NCBI RefSeq assembly: GCF_024494725.1
Contig: NZ_JANHDK010000002.1
Span: 408,915 to 472,914 of the forward strand
Direction of reading: 5' to 3'
DNA: 64,000 bases
Source: Haloplanus ruber
GTDB lineage: Archaea > Halobacteriota > Halobacteria > Halobacteriales > Haloferacaceae
In this document: positions 1 to 8,898 of the stretch, in pieces
Layout: every line of letters starts with the position of its first letter
How positions within the stretch are numbered: position 1 is the stretch's first letter
Translations under genes and position numbers: made by a program
The notes under the pieces: model-generated
Database searches by the model: none
Seen by the model: the letters and a program-made list of their open reading frames with translations, nothing else
What the model was told of the DNA's origin: nothing

Positions 1-1244
1 TCCTCTAGGCCGACCGAGAGACGGACCATGTCGGGCGTGACGCCGGCCGCCGCCTGCTCCTCGTCGGTCAACTGCTGGTGGGTGGTGGAGGCGGGGTGGA
101 TCACCAGCGTCTTCGCGTCGCCGACGTTCGCCAGCAGCGAGGCGAGTTCGACGTTGTTCACGGTCCCTTTCGCGGCCTCGTAGCCCTCGGCGAGGCCGAA
201 GGTGATCATGCCGCCGTAGCCGCCGTCGAGATACTCACTCGCCATCTCGTGGGTCTCGTGAGAGTCGAGGCCGGGGTAGTTCACCCACGCGACTTCGGGG
301 TGGTCCGCCAGATGTTCCGCGACGGCCATCGCGTTCTCGCAGTGGCGCTCCATCCGCATCGGGAACGACTCGAGGTTCTGGAGGGTGACCCAGGCGTCGA
401 ACGGCGACTGGGTGTTGCCGAGGTCACGCAGGCCGCGGGCGATGGCGGCGTAGGTGAACCCCGCGGGAGCGAACGTCTCGTGGAAGTTGACGCCGTGGTA
501 GGCGGGGTTGTCCTGGCCGATTTCGGGGTAGTCGTCGGCGTGCGTGCCCCAGTCGAAGGTACCGCCGTCGACGAGGACGCCCCCGACGGTCGATCCCGAT
601 CCGTGGAGCCACTTGGTCGTCGAGTCCCAGACGAGGTCCGCACCGTGTTCCAGCGGCCGGCAGAGATACGGCGTCGCGAAGGTGTTGTCGACGAACAGCG
701 GCACTCCGTGCTCGTGGGCGATGTCGGCGACCCGCTCGATGTCGGGGGTGACGAGCGCGGGGTTGCCGATGGTTTCGAGGTGGACGTAGGCGGTGTCGTC
801 GTCGATGGCCTCGGCGTAGGCGTCGTAATCGAGCGTATCGACGAAGCGGGTACTGATCCCCCGGCGTTCGACGGTGTGAGTGAAGTAGGTGTAGGTCCCG
901 CCGTACAGCGCCGAGGCGGTGACGATGTTGTCTCCTGCCTCCGCGAGGAGAAACGTCGCGAGGTCCAGCGAGGCCATGCCCGAGGCGGTAGCGGCGGCGC
1001 CGACGCCCCCCTCCAGCGAGGCCAGACGCTCCTGCAGGGTGCCGACGGTGGGGTTCATCAGCCGCGAGTAGATGTGGCCCTCCTTCTCGAGGGCGAACTG
1101 CCCCGCGGCGTCGTCGGCGTCGTCGAAGACATAGGAGGTGGTCTGGTAGATGGGCGGCGCCCGCGCCCCCGTCGACGGGTCGGATGACTGGCCGGCGTGC
1201 AGGCTTCGCGTGTGGAATCCGGGTGCGTCGTCTTCGTCTGCCAT
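1..1244 (-). CDS. metY: O-acetylhomoserine sulfhydrylase-type PLP enzyme (second copy), C-terminus cut by window edge
   Basis: Cys/Met-metabolism PLP enzyme (fold type I), expected to make homocysteine from O-acetylhomoserine and sulfide or to act as a cystathionine gamma-synthase. The start is the ATG at 1244 ([19 protein letters not shown]). About 414 codons are present before the frame runs off base 1, so only the last few residues are missing. The PLP-binding lysine is in STTKWLHGSG, and the family signature [18 protein letters not shown] is intact. It is closely similar to the gene at 2549-3814 over its whole length, so the two are paralogs. It lies 81 bases downstream of metX on the same strand, as the third gene of a metY-metX-metY run. 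Which copy uses which sulfur donor cannot be told from sequence alone. Confidence 0.93.
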   Translation of the reverse strand, partial: MADEDDAPGFHTRSLHAGQSSDPSTGARAPPIYQTTSYVFDDADDAAGQFALEKEGHIYSRLMNPTVGTLQERLASLEGGVGAAATASGMASLDLATFLLAEAGDNIVTASALYGGTYTYFTHTVERRGISTRFVDTLDYDAYAEAIDDDTAYVHLETIGNPALVTPDIERVADIAHEHGVPLFVDNTFATPYLCRPLEHGADLVWDSTTKWLHGSGSTVGGVLVDGGTFDWGTHADDYPEIGQDNPAYHGVNFHETFAPAGFTYAAIARGLRDLGNTQSPFDAWVTLQNLESFPMRMERHCENAMAVAEHLADHPEVAWVNYPGLDSHETHEMASEYLDGGYGGMITFGLAEGYEAAKGTVNNVELASLLANVGDAKTLVIHPASTTHQQLTDEEQAAAGVTPDMVRLSVGLE

Positions 1245-1325
1245 GGCGTGACCTTCGAAATCGACCCTCGTAAAACCGCCGGCGAACGGGCGCGACGGCC
1301 GATGGCGGGTCCACCGACGCGGCGC

Positions 1326-2552
1326 TCACCCGCTGAAAAGCGAGTTGTGGACGGGGGCGAAGTCCGCCTCCCCCTCGTCCTCGTCGTCCTCGCTCACGGT
1401 GTCGTGAATCGCGCGGCCGTCGAGACCGTCGGCGAGGAAGTCCCGCAGCGGCGGCCCCACCTTCTCGGGTTCGACGAGGAAGGCGTCGTGACCGTGGTCC
1501 GACTCGACGACGTGGTGGGCGACGGGGACGCCCGCCGTCCGGCAGGCGTCGGCGAGCGACTCGGACTGTTCGACGGTGAAATGCCAGTCGCCGGTAAAGG
1601 ACATGAGCAGGGTCTCGCCCTCGAAGGCGGCCAGGGCGTCGGCGTCGCCCTCGTACCCCTCGCTGAGGTCGTAGTCGTCCATCGCGCGGGTGAGGTAGAG
1701 ATAGGTGTTGGGATCGAAGCGGTCGACGAACTTCTCGGCCTGGTAGTCGAGGTACGACTCCACCTCGCGGTAGGGGAAGTAGGCGGCGGCGCGGTCGGCG
1801 GGGAAGGATCGCACGGCGTCCCGGCCGGCCGCCCGGCGGCCGAACTTCTCGCCCATCGACGTCTTCGAGAGGTACATCACGTGGCCGATCTGTCGGGCGA
1901 GTGCGAGGCCCTCGGTCGGTCGCTCGTCGCCGTAGTAGTCCCCGCCCTGCCAGGCGTCGTCGGTGGTGATGGCGCGGCGGGCGATGGCATCGAGAGCGAG
2001 ACACTGTGCGTCGAGGCGTGCGGCGGCCGCGACGGGGACGATGCGCGCCACGTCGTCGGGATACTGGACCGCCCAGTCGAGCACGTTCATGCCGCCCGCG
2101 CTCCCGCCGACGACGGCGTGGAGGCGGCCGACGCCCAGATCGTCGAGCAGGCGTCGCTGGGCTCGCGTCCAGTCGCCGACGGTCACCGGCGGGAAGTCGG
2201 TCCCCCACGGCTCGCCTGTCTCGGGATTCTCGGCGGGCGGGCCGGAGCTTCCGTAACAGGACCCGGGGACGTTCGCACAGACGACGTAGTACTCGGTGGT
2301 GTCGATGGCCTTCCCCGGGCCGACGATGTCGTTCCACCACGCCCGCGCCTGCCCCGCCGTCTCCGCGAGGCCGGCGCTGGCGACGTTCTGACTCCCGGTG
2401 AGCGCGTGACAGACCAGGACGGCGTTGCTCCCCTCCTCCGTGGCCTCGAAGTCGCCGTAGGATTCGTAGGCCACCTGCAGGTCGTCGATGGACTCGCCAC
2501 ACTCGAAGGTGAACTCGCCCAGACGCCGCGTGCCGCTCTCGACGGCGGTCAT
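1326..2552 (-). CDS. metX: homoserine O-acetyltransferase MetX
   Basis: Alpha/beta-hydrolase fold acyltransferase of 408 residues that makes O-acetylhomoserine from homoserine and acetyl-CoA, the substrate of the flanking PLP enzymes. The nucleophile is Ser151 in the elbow [12 protein letters not shown]. The likely triad partners are Asp322 (FTGDWHFT) and His355 (SDHGHDAFL). The oxyanion-side motif [13 protein letters not shown] is at about residues 43-55. The start codon overlaps the stop of the upstream metY by four bases (ATGA), so the two are translationally coupled. Length and motifs match the MetX family. Succinyl rather than acetyl specificity cannot be excluded by eye. Confidence 0.96.
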   Translation of the reverse strand: MTAVESGTRRLGEFTFECGESIDDLQVAYESYGDFEATEEGSNAVLVCHALTGSQNVASAGLAETAGQARAWWNDIVGPGKAIDTTEYYVVCANVPGSCYGSSGPPAENPETGEPWGTDFPPVTVGDWTRAQRRLLDDLGVGRLHAVVGGSAGGMNVLDWAVQYPDDVARIVPVAAAARLDAQCLALDAIARRAITTDDAWQGGDYYGDERPTEGLALARQIGHVMYLSKTSMGEKFGRRAAGRDAVRSFPADRAAAYFPYREVESYLDYQAEKFVDRFDPNTYLYLTRAMDDYDLSEGYEGDADALAAFEGETLLMSFTGDWHFTVEQSESLADACRTAGVPVAHHVVESDHGHDAFLVEPEKVGPPLRDFLADGLDGRAIHDTVSEDDEDEGEADFAPVHNSLFSG

Positions 2553-3814
2553 CGCAACCCACGCTCCAGGTCGGCGACGATATCCTCGACGTCCTCCAGT
2601 CCGACCGAGAGGCGGACCATATCGGGCGTGACGCCCGCGGCGCGCTGTTCGGCCTCGCTCAACTGTGAGTGGGTGGTGGAGGCGGGATGGATCACCAGCG
2701 TCTTGGCGTCGCCGATGTTGGCGAGGAAACTCGCCATCTCGACGGTCTCACACAACTCCTTGGCGGCGTCGAAGCCGTCCGCGAGGCCGAAGGTGACCAT
2801 GCCGCCGCCGCCGTCGAGGTACTCGCTCGCCGTCTCGTGGCTCTCGTGGGACTCCAGCCCGGGGTAGGTCACCCAGCCGACCGCCGGGTGATCCGCCAGG
2901 AACTCGGCGACGGCGGCGGCGTTCTCGCAGTGGCGCTCCATCCGCAGCGGGAGCGTCTCTAGGCCTTGGAGGGTGACCCAGGCGTCGAACGGCGACTGGC
3001 CGCTGCCGAGACTCCGGAGCGAGCGGTACCGCGCGGCGGCCGCGAAGGCGCGGTCACCGAACCGCTCGGTGAAATCGAAGCCGTAGGCCGGATTCTCCCC
3101 GGCGAGTTCGGGGTAGTCGACCGCCGAGTGGTCCCAGGGGAAGGTGCCGCCGTCGACGAGGACGCCCCCGAGCGTGGTGCCGGAGCCGTGGATCCACTTG
3201 GTCGTCGACTCCCAGACGATGTCCGCGCCGTGTTCGAGTGGCCGACACAGATACGGCGTGGCGAAGGTGTTGTCGACGAACAGCGGCACCCCACGCTCGT
3301 GGGCCACCGCGGCGAGTCGTTCGAAGTCCGGCGTCAGCAGCGACGGGTTCGACAGCGTCTCGACGTGAACGAAGGCGGTGTCGTCGTCGATGGCGTCGGC
3401 GTAGGCGTCGTACGCGAGGGTGTCGACGGTGCGAAATTCGATTCCCCGGCGCGAGGCCATCTTCGAGAAGTACGTGCTGGTCCCACCGTACATATCGGAG
3501 GCGGCGACGACGTTGTCGCCGGCCTGTGCGAGGATGCTCGTGGCGGCGTCGAGTGCCGCCATGCCCGCGCCGGTGGCGACGGCGTCGGTTCCCCCCGACA
3601 GCGCCGCCAGTCGGCGTTCGAGGGTCCGGGTCGTCGGGTTCGAGAACCGTGAGTAGATGTTGTCCTCGACGTTCAGGCTGAACCGCTCGGCCGCGTCGTC
3701 GGCGTCGTCGAAGACGTACGACGTGGTCTGGTAGATGGGCGGGGCACGGGCACCCGTCGCCGGGTCCGGTTCCTGCCCGGCGTGGAGGCTTCGGGTGTGA
3801 AAGCCGTCGGTCAT
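2549..3814 (-). CDS. metY: O-acetylhomoserine sulfhydrylase / cystathionine gamma-synthase family enzyme
   Basis: Full-length 421-residue Cys/Met-metabolism PLP enzyme and first gene of the operon. The PLP lysine is Lys206 in [12 protein letters not shown]. The tyrosine/arginine substrate segment [19 protein letters not shown] lies at residues 52-70. The C-terminal block [20 protein letters not shown] is typical of MetY. The start at 3814 is supported by a TATA element about 30 bases upstream (3841-3848). The paralog at 1-1244 shares long identical blocks, which points to an in-lineage duplication around metX. Both copies keep the catalytic lysine, so neither looks dead. Confidence 0.95.
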   Translation of the reverse strand: MTDGFHTRSLHAGQEPDPATGARAPPIYQTTSYVFDDADDAAERFSLNVEDNIYSRFSNPTTRTLERRLAALSGGTDAVATGAGMAALDAATSILAQAGDNVVAASDMYGGTSTYFSKMASRRGIEFRTVDTLAYDAYADAIDDDTAFVHVETLSNPSLLTPDFERLAAVAHERGVPLFVDNTFATPYLCRPLEHGADIVWESTTKWIHGSGTTLGGVLVDGGTFPWDHSAVDYPELAGENPAYGFDFTERFGDRAFAAAARYRSLRSLGSGQSPFDAWVTLQGLETLPLRMERHCENAAAVAEFLADHPAVGWVTYPGLESHESHETASEYLDGGGGMVTFGLADGFDAAKELCETVEMASFLANIGDAKTLVIHPASTTHSQLSEAEQRAAGVTPDMVRLSVGLEDVEDIVADLERGLR

Positions 3815-3840
3815 GTGTACAGTGCATATTTCCGGAGCAA

Positions 3841-3849
3841 CTTATAACC
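3841..3849 (-). promoter_or_regulatory. TATA element of the metY-metX-metY operon
   Basis: Read on the minus strand it is GGTTATAAG, centred about 30 bases before the ATG at 3814, which gives a transcript with almost no leader. No second element is visible in front of metX, so the three genes probably form one transcript. Confidence 0.6.
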
Positions 3850-3946
3850 GTCAGATCCGGTGCGGAACGGGGGGTCGGCGGCCGCCAACGGGGGCGGTAT
3901 CAAAAGGACCATGACGCCGCGCGCCTCCATTTCGGTCAGTAGTGGC

Positions 3947-5056
3947 ATGACCGAGCAACGCGAATACACGGACGACTACCCCGACAAGACGCTGTACATT
4001 CCCGGTCCCACCGAGGTGCGCGAGGAGGTCATCGATGCGATGGCCCAGCCGATGTTCGGCCACCGGATGGACCGCATGACCGACCTCTATACGACCATCG
4101 TCGAGGATACGAAGGACTTTCTCGGCACGGACAAGGAGGTCATCGTGCTCACGGCGTCGGGCACCGAGTTCTGGGAGGCGTCGACCCTCAACCTCGTCGA
4201 CGAACACATCCTCTGTACGACCTGTGGCGCCTTCGGCGAGCGTCACGCCAACGTGGCCGAGCGCGTAGGGAAGACGGTCGACCGCCTCGCGTACGAGTGG
4301 GGACAGGCCGTCAAGCCCGGTGACGTGCGTCGACGACTCGAACAGAGCGACGCCGACTACGACGTCGTCACCTGCGTGATGAACGAGAGTTCGACCGGCG
4401 TCCGGAATCCAATCGAGGAGATTGGCGACGTGGTCGCCGACTACCCGGACACCTACTTCGTCGTCGACGCGGTGTCGGCACTGGGCGGCGACTACGTCGA
4501 CATCGACGCCCACGGCATCGACGTGATCTTCGCGTCGACACAGAAGGCCTTCGCCATGCCCCCCGGCCTCGCCGTCTGTGTCGTCAGCGACGACGCCTAC
4601 GAGCGGGAACTCGACGCCGATTCCGCGTCGTGGTACGGCGGCTTCCAGCGCTGTCTCGACTACTACGACCGAAAGGGACAGACCCACTCCACGCCCGCCA
4701 TCCCGGTCATGCTGGCCTACCGTGAACAGATGAAACACATGCTCGAGGAGGGACACACATCGCGAGCCCACCGCCACCGCGAGATGGCCGAGTACACCCG
4801 CGAGTGGGCCCGCGACCACTTCGATCTCTTCCCCGAGTCGGGGTACGAGTCGCTGACGGTGAGTTGTATCGAGAACACGCAGGACATCGACGTCGCCGCG
4901 ACCATCGACGCCGTCTCCGAGCGGGAGGATATGGTCTTCTCGAACGGCTACGGCGACCTCGGCGAGGAGACGTTCCGAATCGGCCACATGGGTGAACACA
5001 CCGTCGAGAGCATCGAGGCGCTCACCGACGCCATCGAGGACGTCGCCGACCTATAA
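3947..5056 (+). CDS. alanine-glyoxylate / serine-pyruvate type aminotransferase (class V PLP)
   Basis: 369-residue class V aminotransferase (AGXT family). It opens with the family signature YIPGPTEVREEVIDAM. The PLP lysine is in FASTQKAFAMPPGLAV, and the phosphate-binding segment is VLTASGTEFWEAS. Two earlier in-frame ATGs exist (3911 and an alternative at 3860). I chose 3947 because residues before it look like untranslated leader and an ATCAAAAGG element at about 3899-3907 would start transcription near 3930. The amino donor and acceptor cannot be assigned from sequence; alanine-glyoxylate, serine-pyruvate or aspartate use are all found in this family. Its stop directly abuts the stop of the convergent ABC permease gene. 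Confidence 0.88.
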   Translation: MTEQREYTDDYPDKTLYIPGPTEVREEVIDAMAQPMFGHRMDRMTDLYTTIVEDTKDFLGTDKEVIVLTASGTEFWEASTLNLVDEHILCTTCGAFGERHANVAERVGKTVDRLAYEWGQAVKPGDVRRRLEQSDADYDVVTCVMNESSTGVRNPIEEIGDVVADYPDTYFVVDAVSALGGDYVDIDAHGIDVIFASTQKAFAMPPGLAVCVVSDDAYERELDADSASWYGGFQRCLDYYDRKGQTHSTPAIPVMLAYREQMKHMLEEGHTSRAHRHREMAEYTREWARDHFDLFPESGYESLTVSCIENTQDIDVAATIDAVSEREDMVFSNGYGDLGEETFRIGHMGEHTVESIEALTDAIEDVADL

Positions 5057-5875
5057 GTCGGCTTCGCGGAACCACAGCAGGCCAAGCAGCGGCGGCACGA
5101 GGATCCACAACACCAACATCAGCGTCGCGGACACCTGCATGCTCACCTGCCCGCCCGTGTAGAGCGACCCTTGGAGGAACGCGTTCGAGACGATTTTGAA
5201 CGAGCCGGTGGGATTGAGCAAGCGGAGCATCCGCAACACCTGCTGACCCGTGAGCGGAAGCCACGACGGACCACCGCCCATGCCGAGGTAGAGTTGGAGC
5301 GGGAACCGCACCGCACCCCACAGCGGCACGAACAGGAAGTAGATCCCGATAGCGCCGGCGACTGCCCGCCGACTCGACGACGCGGCCGCCGAAAAGCCCA
5401 CGGCGATGCCGACGAACGCCACCGCGAGAATCGCCGTCAACAGCGTGTAGCCGACGTAGGACACGACGTCGAAATTCACGGGCGGTGCGACGAGCAACAC
5501 TACCGCGGGCAGGAGAAAGCCGGCCGAGATTGGCGCGGCGATGGCCGCGGCCCGTCCAGCTACCTTCCCGAACACCACGTCCGCCCGCGAGTGCGGAAGC
5601 GAAAGCAGGAGTTTCAGCGACCCGGACTCCCGCTCGCCGACGACGGCCTTGTACGCGACGACGAGGGCGAGCAACGGCACCAGCGTCGTCACCAGGGCGT
5701 CACGGACGACCAACGAGTTGAGCACCGCGTTCGAACTGATCGTCTCACCCGGCGCCGGGCGGACGAGATACGCCGCCGCCGACACGAGCAGGATGAACAG
5801 TACCGACAGCCCCGCGACCCACCGCGACCGGATGGCGTCCTGGAAGTCCTTGCGCGCCACGGCGGTCCACGTCAT
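5051..5875 (-). CDS. ABC-2 type transporter permease
   Basis: 274-residue integral membrane protein with about six hydrophobic segments. The first follows the cytoplasmic N-terminus (VAGLSVLFILLVSAAAYLV), and the last is near the C-terminus (TLMLVLWILVPPLLGLLWF). The conserved loop VVGERESGSLKLLLSLPHSR is characteristic of NosY/ABC-2 permeases. Its start overlaps the stop of the ATPase gene at 5872-6795 by four bases, so the pair forms one exporter. The substrate is unknown. The stop codon (5051-5053) abuts that of the convergent aminotransferase (5054-5056). Confidence 0.9.
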   Translation of the reverse strand: MTWTAVARKDFQDAIRSRWVAGLSVLFILLVSAAAYLVRPAPGETISSNAVLNSLVVRDALVTTLVPLLALVVAYKAVVGERESGSLKLLLSLPHSRADVVFGKVAGRAAAIAAPISAGFLLPAVVLLVAPPVNFDVVSYVGYTLLTAILAVAFVGIAVGFSAAASSSRRAVAGAIGIYFLFVPLWGAVRFPLQLYLGMGGGPSWLPLTGQQVLRMLRLLNPTGSFKIVSNAFLQGSLYTGGQVSMQVSATLMLVLWILVPPLLGLLWFREADL

Positions 5876-6795
5876 GCCGACACCTCCCCTTCCTCGCCCT
5901 CGGTGTACGCGAGAAACAGGTCTTCCAGCGACGTTTCCTCGGTCTGGAAGTCCTTGACCGTCACCCCGGCCTCTTCCAGCGCGCCGATGACCCCCGTCTT
6001 TGCGTCGGCGTCACAGGAGACGGTGACGGTGCCACCGTCGGTCGCCGCCGAGCTGACACCGTCGAGCGCCCGCACCGCCGTCAGGTCGTCCTCGCTCGCG
6101 GCGTCGACGGTAACCGTCAGCGTCTCGCCCTCGTCGACGGCGCCGCGTAGCCCCTCGATGCTGTCCTCCGCGACGAGGTTGCCCCCGCGCATGATGCCCA
6201 CGCGGTCACACACCGCCTCGACCTGTCCCAGCACGTGACTGGAGAAGAAAACGGTCGTCCCGCGGTCGGCCTCTGATCGGACGATTTCGCGCATCTCGCG
6301 GGCGCCACCCGGGTCCAATCCGGAGGAGGGTTCGTCGAGGATCAGCAGGTCGGGTTCGCCGACCAGTGCCATCCCGAGGACGAGTCGCTGGCGCATCCCC
6401 TTGGAGTAGCCGCCAGCCTTGCGGTCGGCGGCGTCGGCGATACCCACTCGTTCGAGCACCGCGCTGGCGTCGTCGTCGACCTCCTTCGAGCGCATGGCGA
6501 ACTCGATGTGTTTTCGCCCGGTGAGACGCTCGTACACGTCGTATCCCTCGGGGAGGACGCCCGTCCGACGGCGCACCGCGACGCTGTCACGACCCGCATC
6601 GAGGCCTAGCACGCGCACCTCACCGGCCGTCGGGCGGACGAAATCGAGCAACATATTGATGGTCGTCGACTTTCCCGCGCCATTCGGCCCGAGAAAGCCG
6701 AACACCTCGCCCTCGGGGACCGTGAGGTCGAGGTTCGAGACGGCGGTGACGTCGCCGAAGCGCTTGGTCACGCCGTCGAGTTCGATTGCGGCCAT
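5872..6795 (-). CDS. ABC transporter ATP-binding protein
   Basis: 307-residue nucleotide-binding subunit of the ABC-2 exporter formed with the permease downstream. Walker A is GPNGAGKST at residues 36-44, the signature is YSKGMRQRL at about 130-138, and Walker B is LLILDEPSSGLDP from about 150. The switch histidine is in FFSSHVLGQ. The C-terminal 80 residues form the extra domain seen in CcmA/NatA-like ATPases. An AT-rich TATA element at 6821-6830 is about 30 bases before the ATG at 6795, so the transcript is nearly leaderless. The transported substrate cannot be inferred. Confidence 0.95.
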   Translation of the reverse strand: MAAIELDGVTKRFGDVTAVSNLDLTVPEGEVFGFLGPNGAGKSTTINMLLDFVRPTAGEVRVLGLDAGRDSVAVRRRTGVLPEGYDVYERLTGRKHIEFAMRSKEVDDDASAVLERVGIADAADRKAGGYSKGMRQRLVLGMALVGEPDLLILDEPSSGLDPGGAREMREIVRSEADRGTTVFFSSHVLGQVEAVCDRVGIMRGGNLVAEDSIEGLRGAVDEGETLTVTVDAASEDDLTAVRALDGVSSAATDGGTVTVSCDADAKTGVIGALEEAGVTVKDFQTEETSLEDLFLAYTEGEEGEVSA

Positions 6796-6820
6796 GGGAA
6801 CCCCTTGGTCCAGTCCCGGT

Positions 6821-6830
6821 TAAAGAGTTT
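6821..6830 (-). promoter_or_regulatory. TATA element of the ABC exporter operon
   Basis: On the minus strand the element reads AAACTCTTTA and sits about 30 bases before the start at 6795. It is the only AT-rich block in the 45-base gap before the hypothetical gene upstream. Confidence 0.5.
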
Positions 6831-6839
6831 AGGTGTCGT

Positions 6840-7112
6840 TCACACCGTCTCGTCGGGGTCGTGATTCTCGGCCATCCGCCGGGCCTCCGCCGCGTACCGC
6901 TCCCGCAACGACGCCTCCTCGACGGGGGCGAGTCCGTCCCGTTCGGCCTCGACGGCTGCGGTGACGCCGCCCGACCGCTCGACGGCGATCGGTGCCCGCT
7001 CGATCCGCCGGACCGCCTCGCCGTCGGTCGTCGCGTACACCAGCGCGATCAGCCCCTTGTCGTCGTAGGTTCGCTCGACCAGCCACAGCCGCGTCGTTGC
7101 GTCGTCGCTCAT
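6840..7112 (-). CDS. small uncharacterised haloarchaeal protein
   Basis: 90 residues, not recognised. It starts MSDDATTRLWLVERTYDDKG and looks like a small alpha/beta protein. A beta-rich N-terminal half (LWLVERTYDDKGLIALVYAT) is followed by a charged helix (EEASLRERYAAEARRMAENH). There are no cysteines, signal peptide or membrane segment. The ATG at 7112 is preferred because a CTATAACC element at 7134-7141 places transcription start at that codon. An ATG ten bases upstream is in another frame. It lies upstream of and in the same direction as the ABC exporter, but each has its own TATA element. Confidence 0.75.
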   Translation of the reverse strand: MSDDATTRLWLVERTYDDKGLIALVYATTDGEAVRRIERAPIAVERSGGVTAAVEAERDGLAPVEEASLRERYAAEARRMAENHDPDETV

Positions 7113-7133
7113 AGTCCGGCATCGTCGCCCGCG

Positions 7134-7141
7134 GGTTATAG
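7134..7141 (-). promoter_or_regulatory. TATA element, leaderless start of the 90-residue protein
   Basis: Minus-strand CTATAACC centred about 25 bases upstream of the ATG at 7112. This decides that start codon. Confidence 0.6.
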
Positions 7142-7160
7142 TCGTCCGGATCGCCCCGAC

Positions 7161-8789
7161 CTACCAGCCGCCGTCGCCTCGCGCCTCGCCTGCCCGCAGT
7201 TCGTTTACGCTCCGCGTGAGTTCGTCGACCGCCGCGTCGGCCTCGTCGGCAGCCGCGACGATCCGGTCGGCGGCCTCGGCCGTCTCCGTCGCCCGATCCC
7301 GGAGTGTCTCGATGGTCGCGGTCAGTTCCTCGCCGGTCGCCGCTTGGTCGTCGGCCGTCCGAGAGACTTCCGCGACGCCGTCTGCGACCCGGTCGATGGT
7401 TTCGGCAATCTCCTCGAAGGTCTCCAGTACCTCGTCGATCTGCTCGCTCGCCGTCCCGATCCGTTCGACGGACCGGGTGGCGGCGTCGACCGTCTCGTCT
7501 GTCTGTGTCTGGAGCAGTCGAATGTCGTCGGTGATCTCCTCGGTGTGGTCGTGGGTCTGCTCGGCGAGGCTCTTTACCTCCTCCGCGACCACAGCGAACC
7601 CGTCGCCGTCCTCGCCCGCTCGCGCCGCCTCGATGTTGGCGTTGAGCGCCAGCAGGTTCGTCCGGTCGGCGACCTCCGAGATCACCTCGACGACCTCCTC
7701 GATTTCGTCCATCCGGTCGCCGAGGGCCGTCACGTCCCCGACGAGTTCCTCGCCCACGTCGACGACGCTCTCAGTCGCCTCGCGGGCGTCCTCGCTCGCG
7801 TCCAGTCCGTCGGTCGCGGCGTCCCGTGCCTCGTCGGCCGCCGACTCCACCTCGTCGGTCGTCGCCGCTACCTCCTCGATGCTCGCGCTGAACGACTGCA
7901 TCTCCTCGGCGCCCTCCTGGAGTAGCCCGTTCTGGTCGTCGACGTTCTCCGCGATGTCGACCGCCGCCGTCGCCGTCCGGTCGATGGCGTCGGCCAGCGA
8001 CCGTGTCTCGCCGTCGACTTCGCTGGCGAGGCTCTCGAACTCCTCGGCCGTCCGGTTCAACTCCGTGATGACATCCGCGAGGCGGTCGTCGACCGCCCGT
8101 CCGTCGGCGTCGAAGGCCGCCCGGGAATCGAGGTGGCCGTCGGCCAAGTCGTGGAGTGTGCCCCGCACCTCATCGACCAAGTCCGCGACCGCCTCCTGGC
8201 GTTTCACTTCCTGTGTCCGGTCGCGAATCGCCTGGATGACGGCCACGAACGCCCCATCCTCGTACAGCGGCATCGAGGTGTGTCGGACGTGGCGGGTGTT
8301 CCCCCAGCGGTCGGTCAGCGTCTCGTCGGTTGCGTACAGCGACAGCGTCTCGTCTTCGAGTTCGATGCCCTCGCGCTCGTCGGCCGACTCCGGGCTGTCG
8401 AGTACGGTCTCGGCCAGCATTTCCCGCGTTCGTCCGTCCGGATAGAACACGGTGCTCGGCGCCGTCGATCCGATGGCGGCGTCGTCCCCGTTGCCGGTCA
8501 ACTCCTCGATGCTGTGGTTCCACGCCGCGATAGCGCCGTCACGGTCGAGGATGAACACCGGCATCCCCACGCCGTCGATCAGGACGTCGTCGTCGACGTT
8601 GAGTTCGACCTCGACTGCCCCCTCTGCCTCGTGGGTTCCGTTCGTCGCTCCCGTCTCGTCCGCTTCGACCTCGGCGTCCCTCGATTCGATCGTGACGGCG
8701 TCGTCTCGACCGCCGTCGGTCCGACCCCGTTCGGAACGGGTGTCGGCCGCCGCCGGCTCCGATCCGTGTGAGTCGGGAGCGTGATTCAT
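7161..8789 (-). CDS. soluble methyl-accepting transducer with PAS domain
   Basis: 542-residue cytoplasmic haloarchaeal transducer (Htr type). Residues 1-68 are an acidic low-complexity segment. A PAS domain follows at about 69-195 ([23 protein letters not shown] is its core opening). After a HAMP-like linker comes the long coiled-coil signalling domain. Its hairpin tip [19 protein letters not shown] is the canonical CheA/CheW contact region. There is no transmembrane segment. It probably senses an intracellular redox or ligand signal through PAS and passes it to CheA. A GTTAAGC element at 8813-8820 supports a leaderless start at 8789. No che genes are in the window. Confidence 0.93.
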   Translation of the reverse strand: MNHAPDSHGSEPAAADTRSERGRTDGGRDDAVTIESRDAEVEADETGATNGTHEAEGAVEVELNVDDDVLIDGVGMPVFILDRDGAIAAWNHSIEELTGNGDDAAIGSTAPSTVFYPDGRTREMLAETVLDSPESADEREGIELEDETLSLYATDETLTDRWGNTRHVRHTSMPLYEDGAFVAVIQAIRDRTQEVKRQEAVADLVDEVRGTLHDLADGHLDSRAAFDADGRAVDDRLADVITELNRTAEEFESLASEVDGETRSLADAIDRTATAAVDIAENVDDQNGLLQEGAEEMQSFSASIEEVAATTDEVESAADEARDAATDGLDASEDAREATESVVDVGEELVGDVTALGDRMDEIEEVVEVISEVADRTNLLALNANIEAARAGEDGDGFAVVAEEVKSLAEQTHDHTEEITDDIRLLQTQTDETVDAATRSVERIGTASEQIDEVLETFEEIAETIDRVADGVAEVSRTADDQAATGEELTATIETLRDRATETAEAADRIVAAADEADAAVDELTRSVNELRAGEARGDGGW

Positions 8790-8812
8790 GTGACAGGCGA
8801 CACCAGGGCACT

Positions 8813-8820
8813 GCTTAACA
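8813..8820 (-). promoter_or_regulatory. TATA element of the PAS transducer gene
   Basis: Minus-strand TGTTAAGC, about 27 bases upstream of the ATG at 8789, giving a leaderless transcript. Confidence 0.5.
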
Positions 8821-8898
8821 TTTTCCGACGATTCTCAGCGCTGAAACTCGCGCCCGACGCGTCAGGCTCATGGGTGCGGACTCGCTACAAAATCGGTG

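Noticed and set aside
424..2562. A 712-codon open frame on the minus strand across metX and metY.
   Set aside because: The translation is extremely rich in Arg, Gly and Pro and follows no family. It is the shifted frame of the real genes, as expected at this GC content.
3860..3946. In-frame N-terminal extensions of the class V aminotransferase (starts at 3860 or 3911).
   Set aside because: The added residues are unlike the family start, and the TATA-like block at about 3899-3907 would lie inside them.
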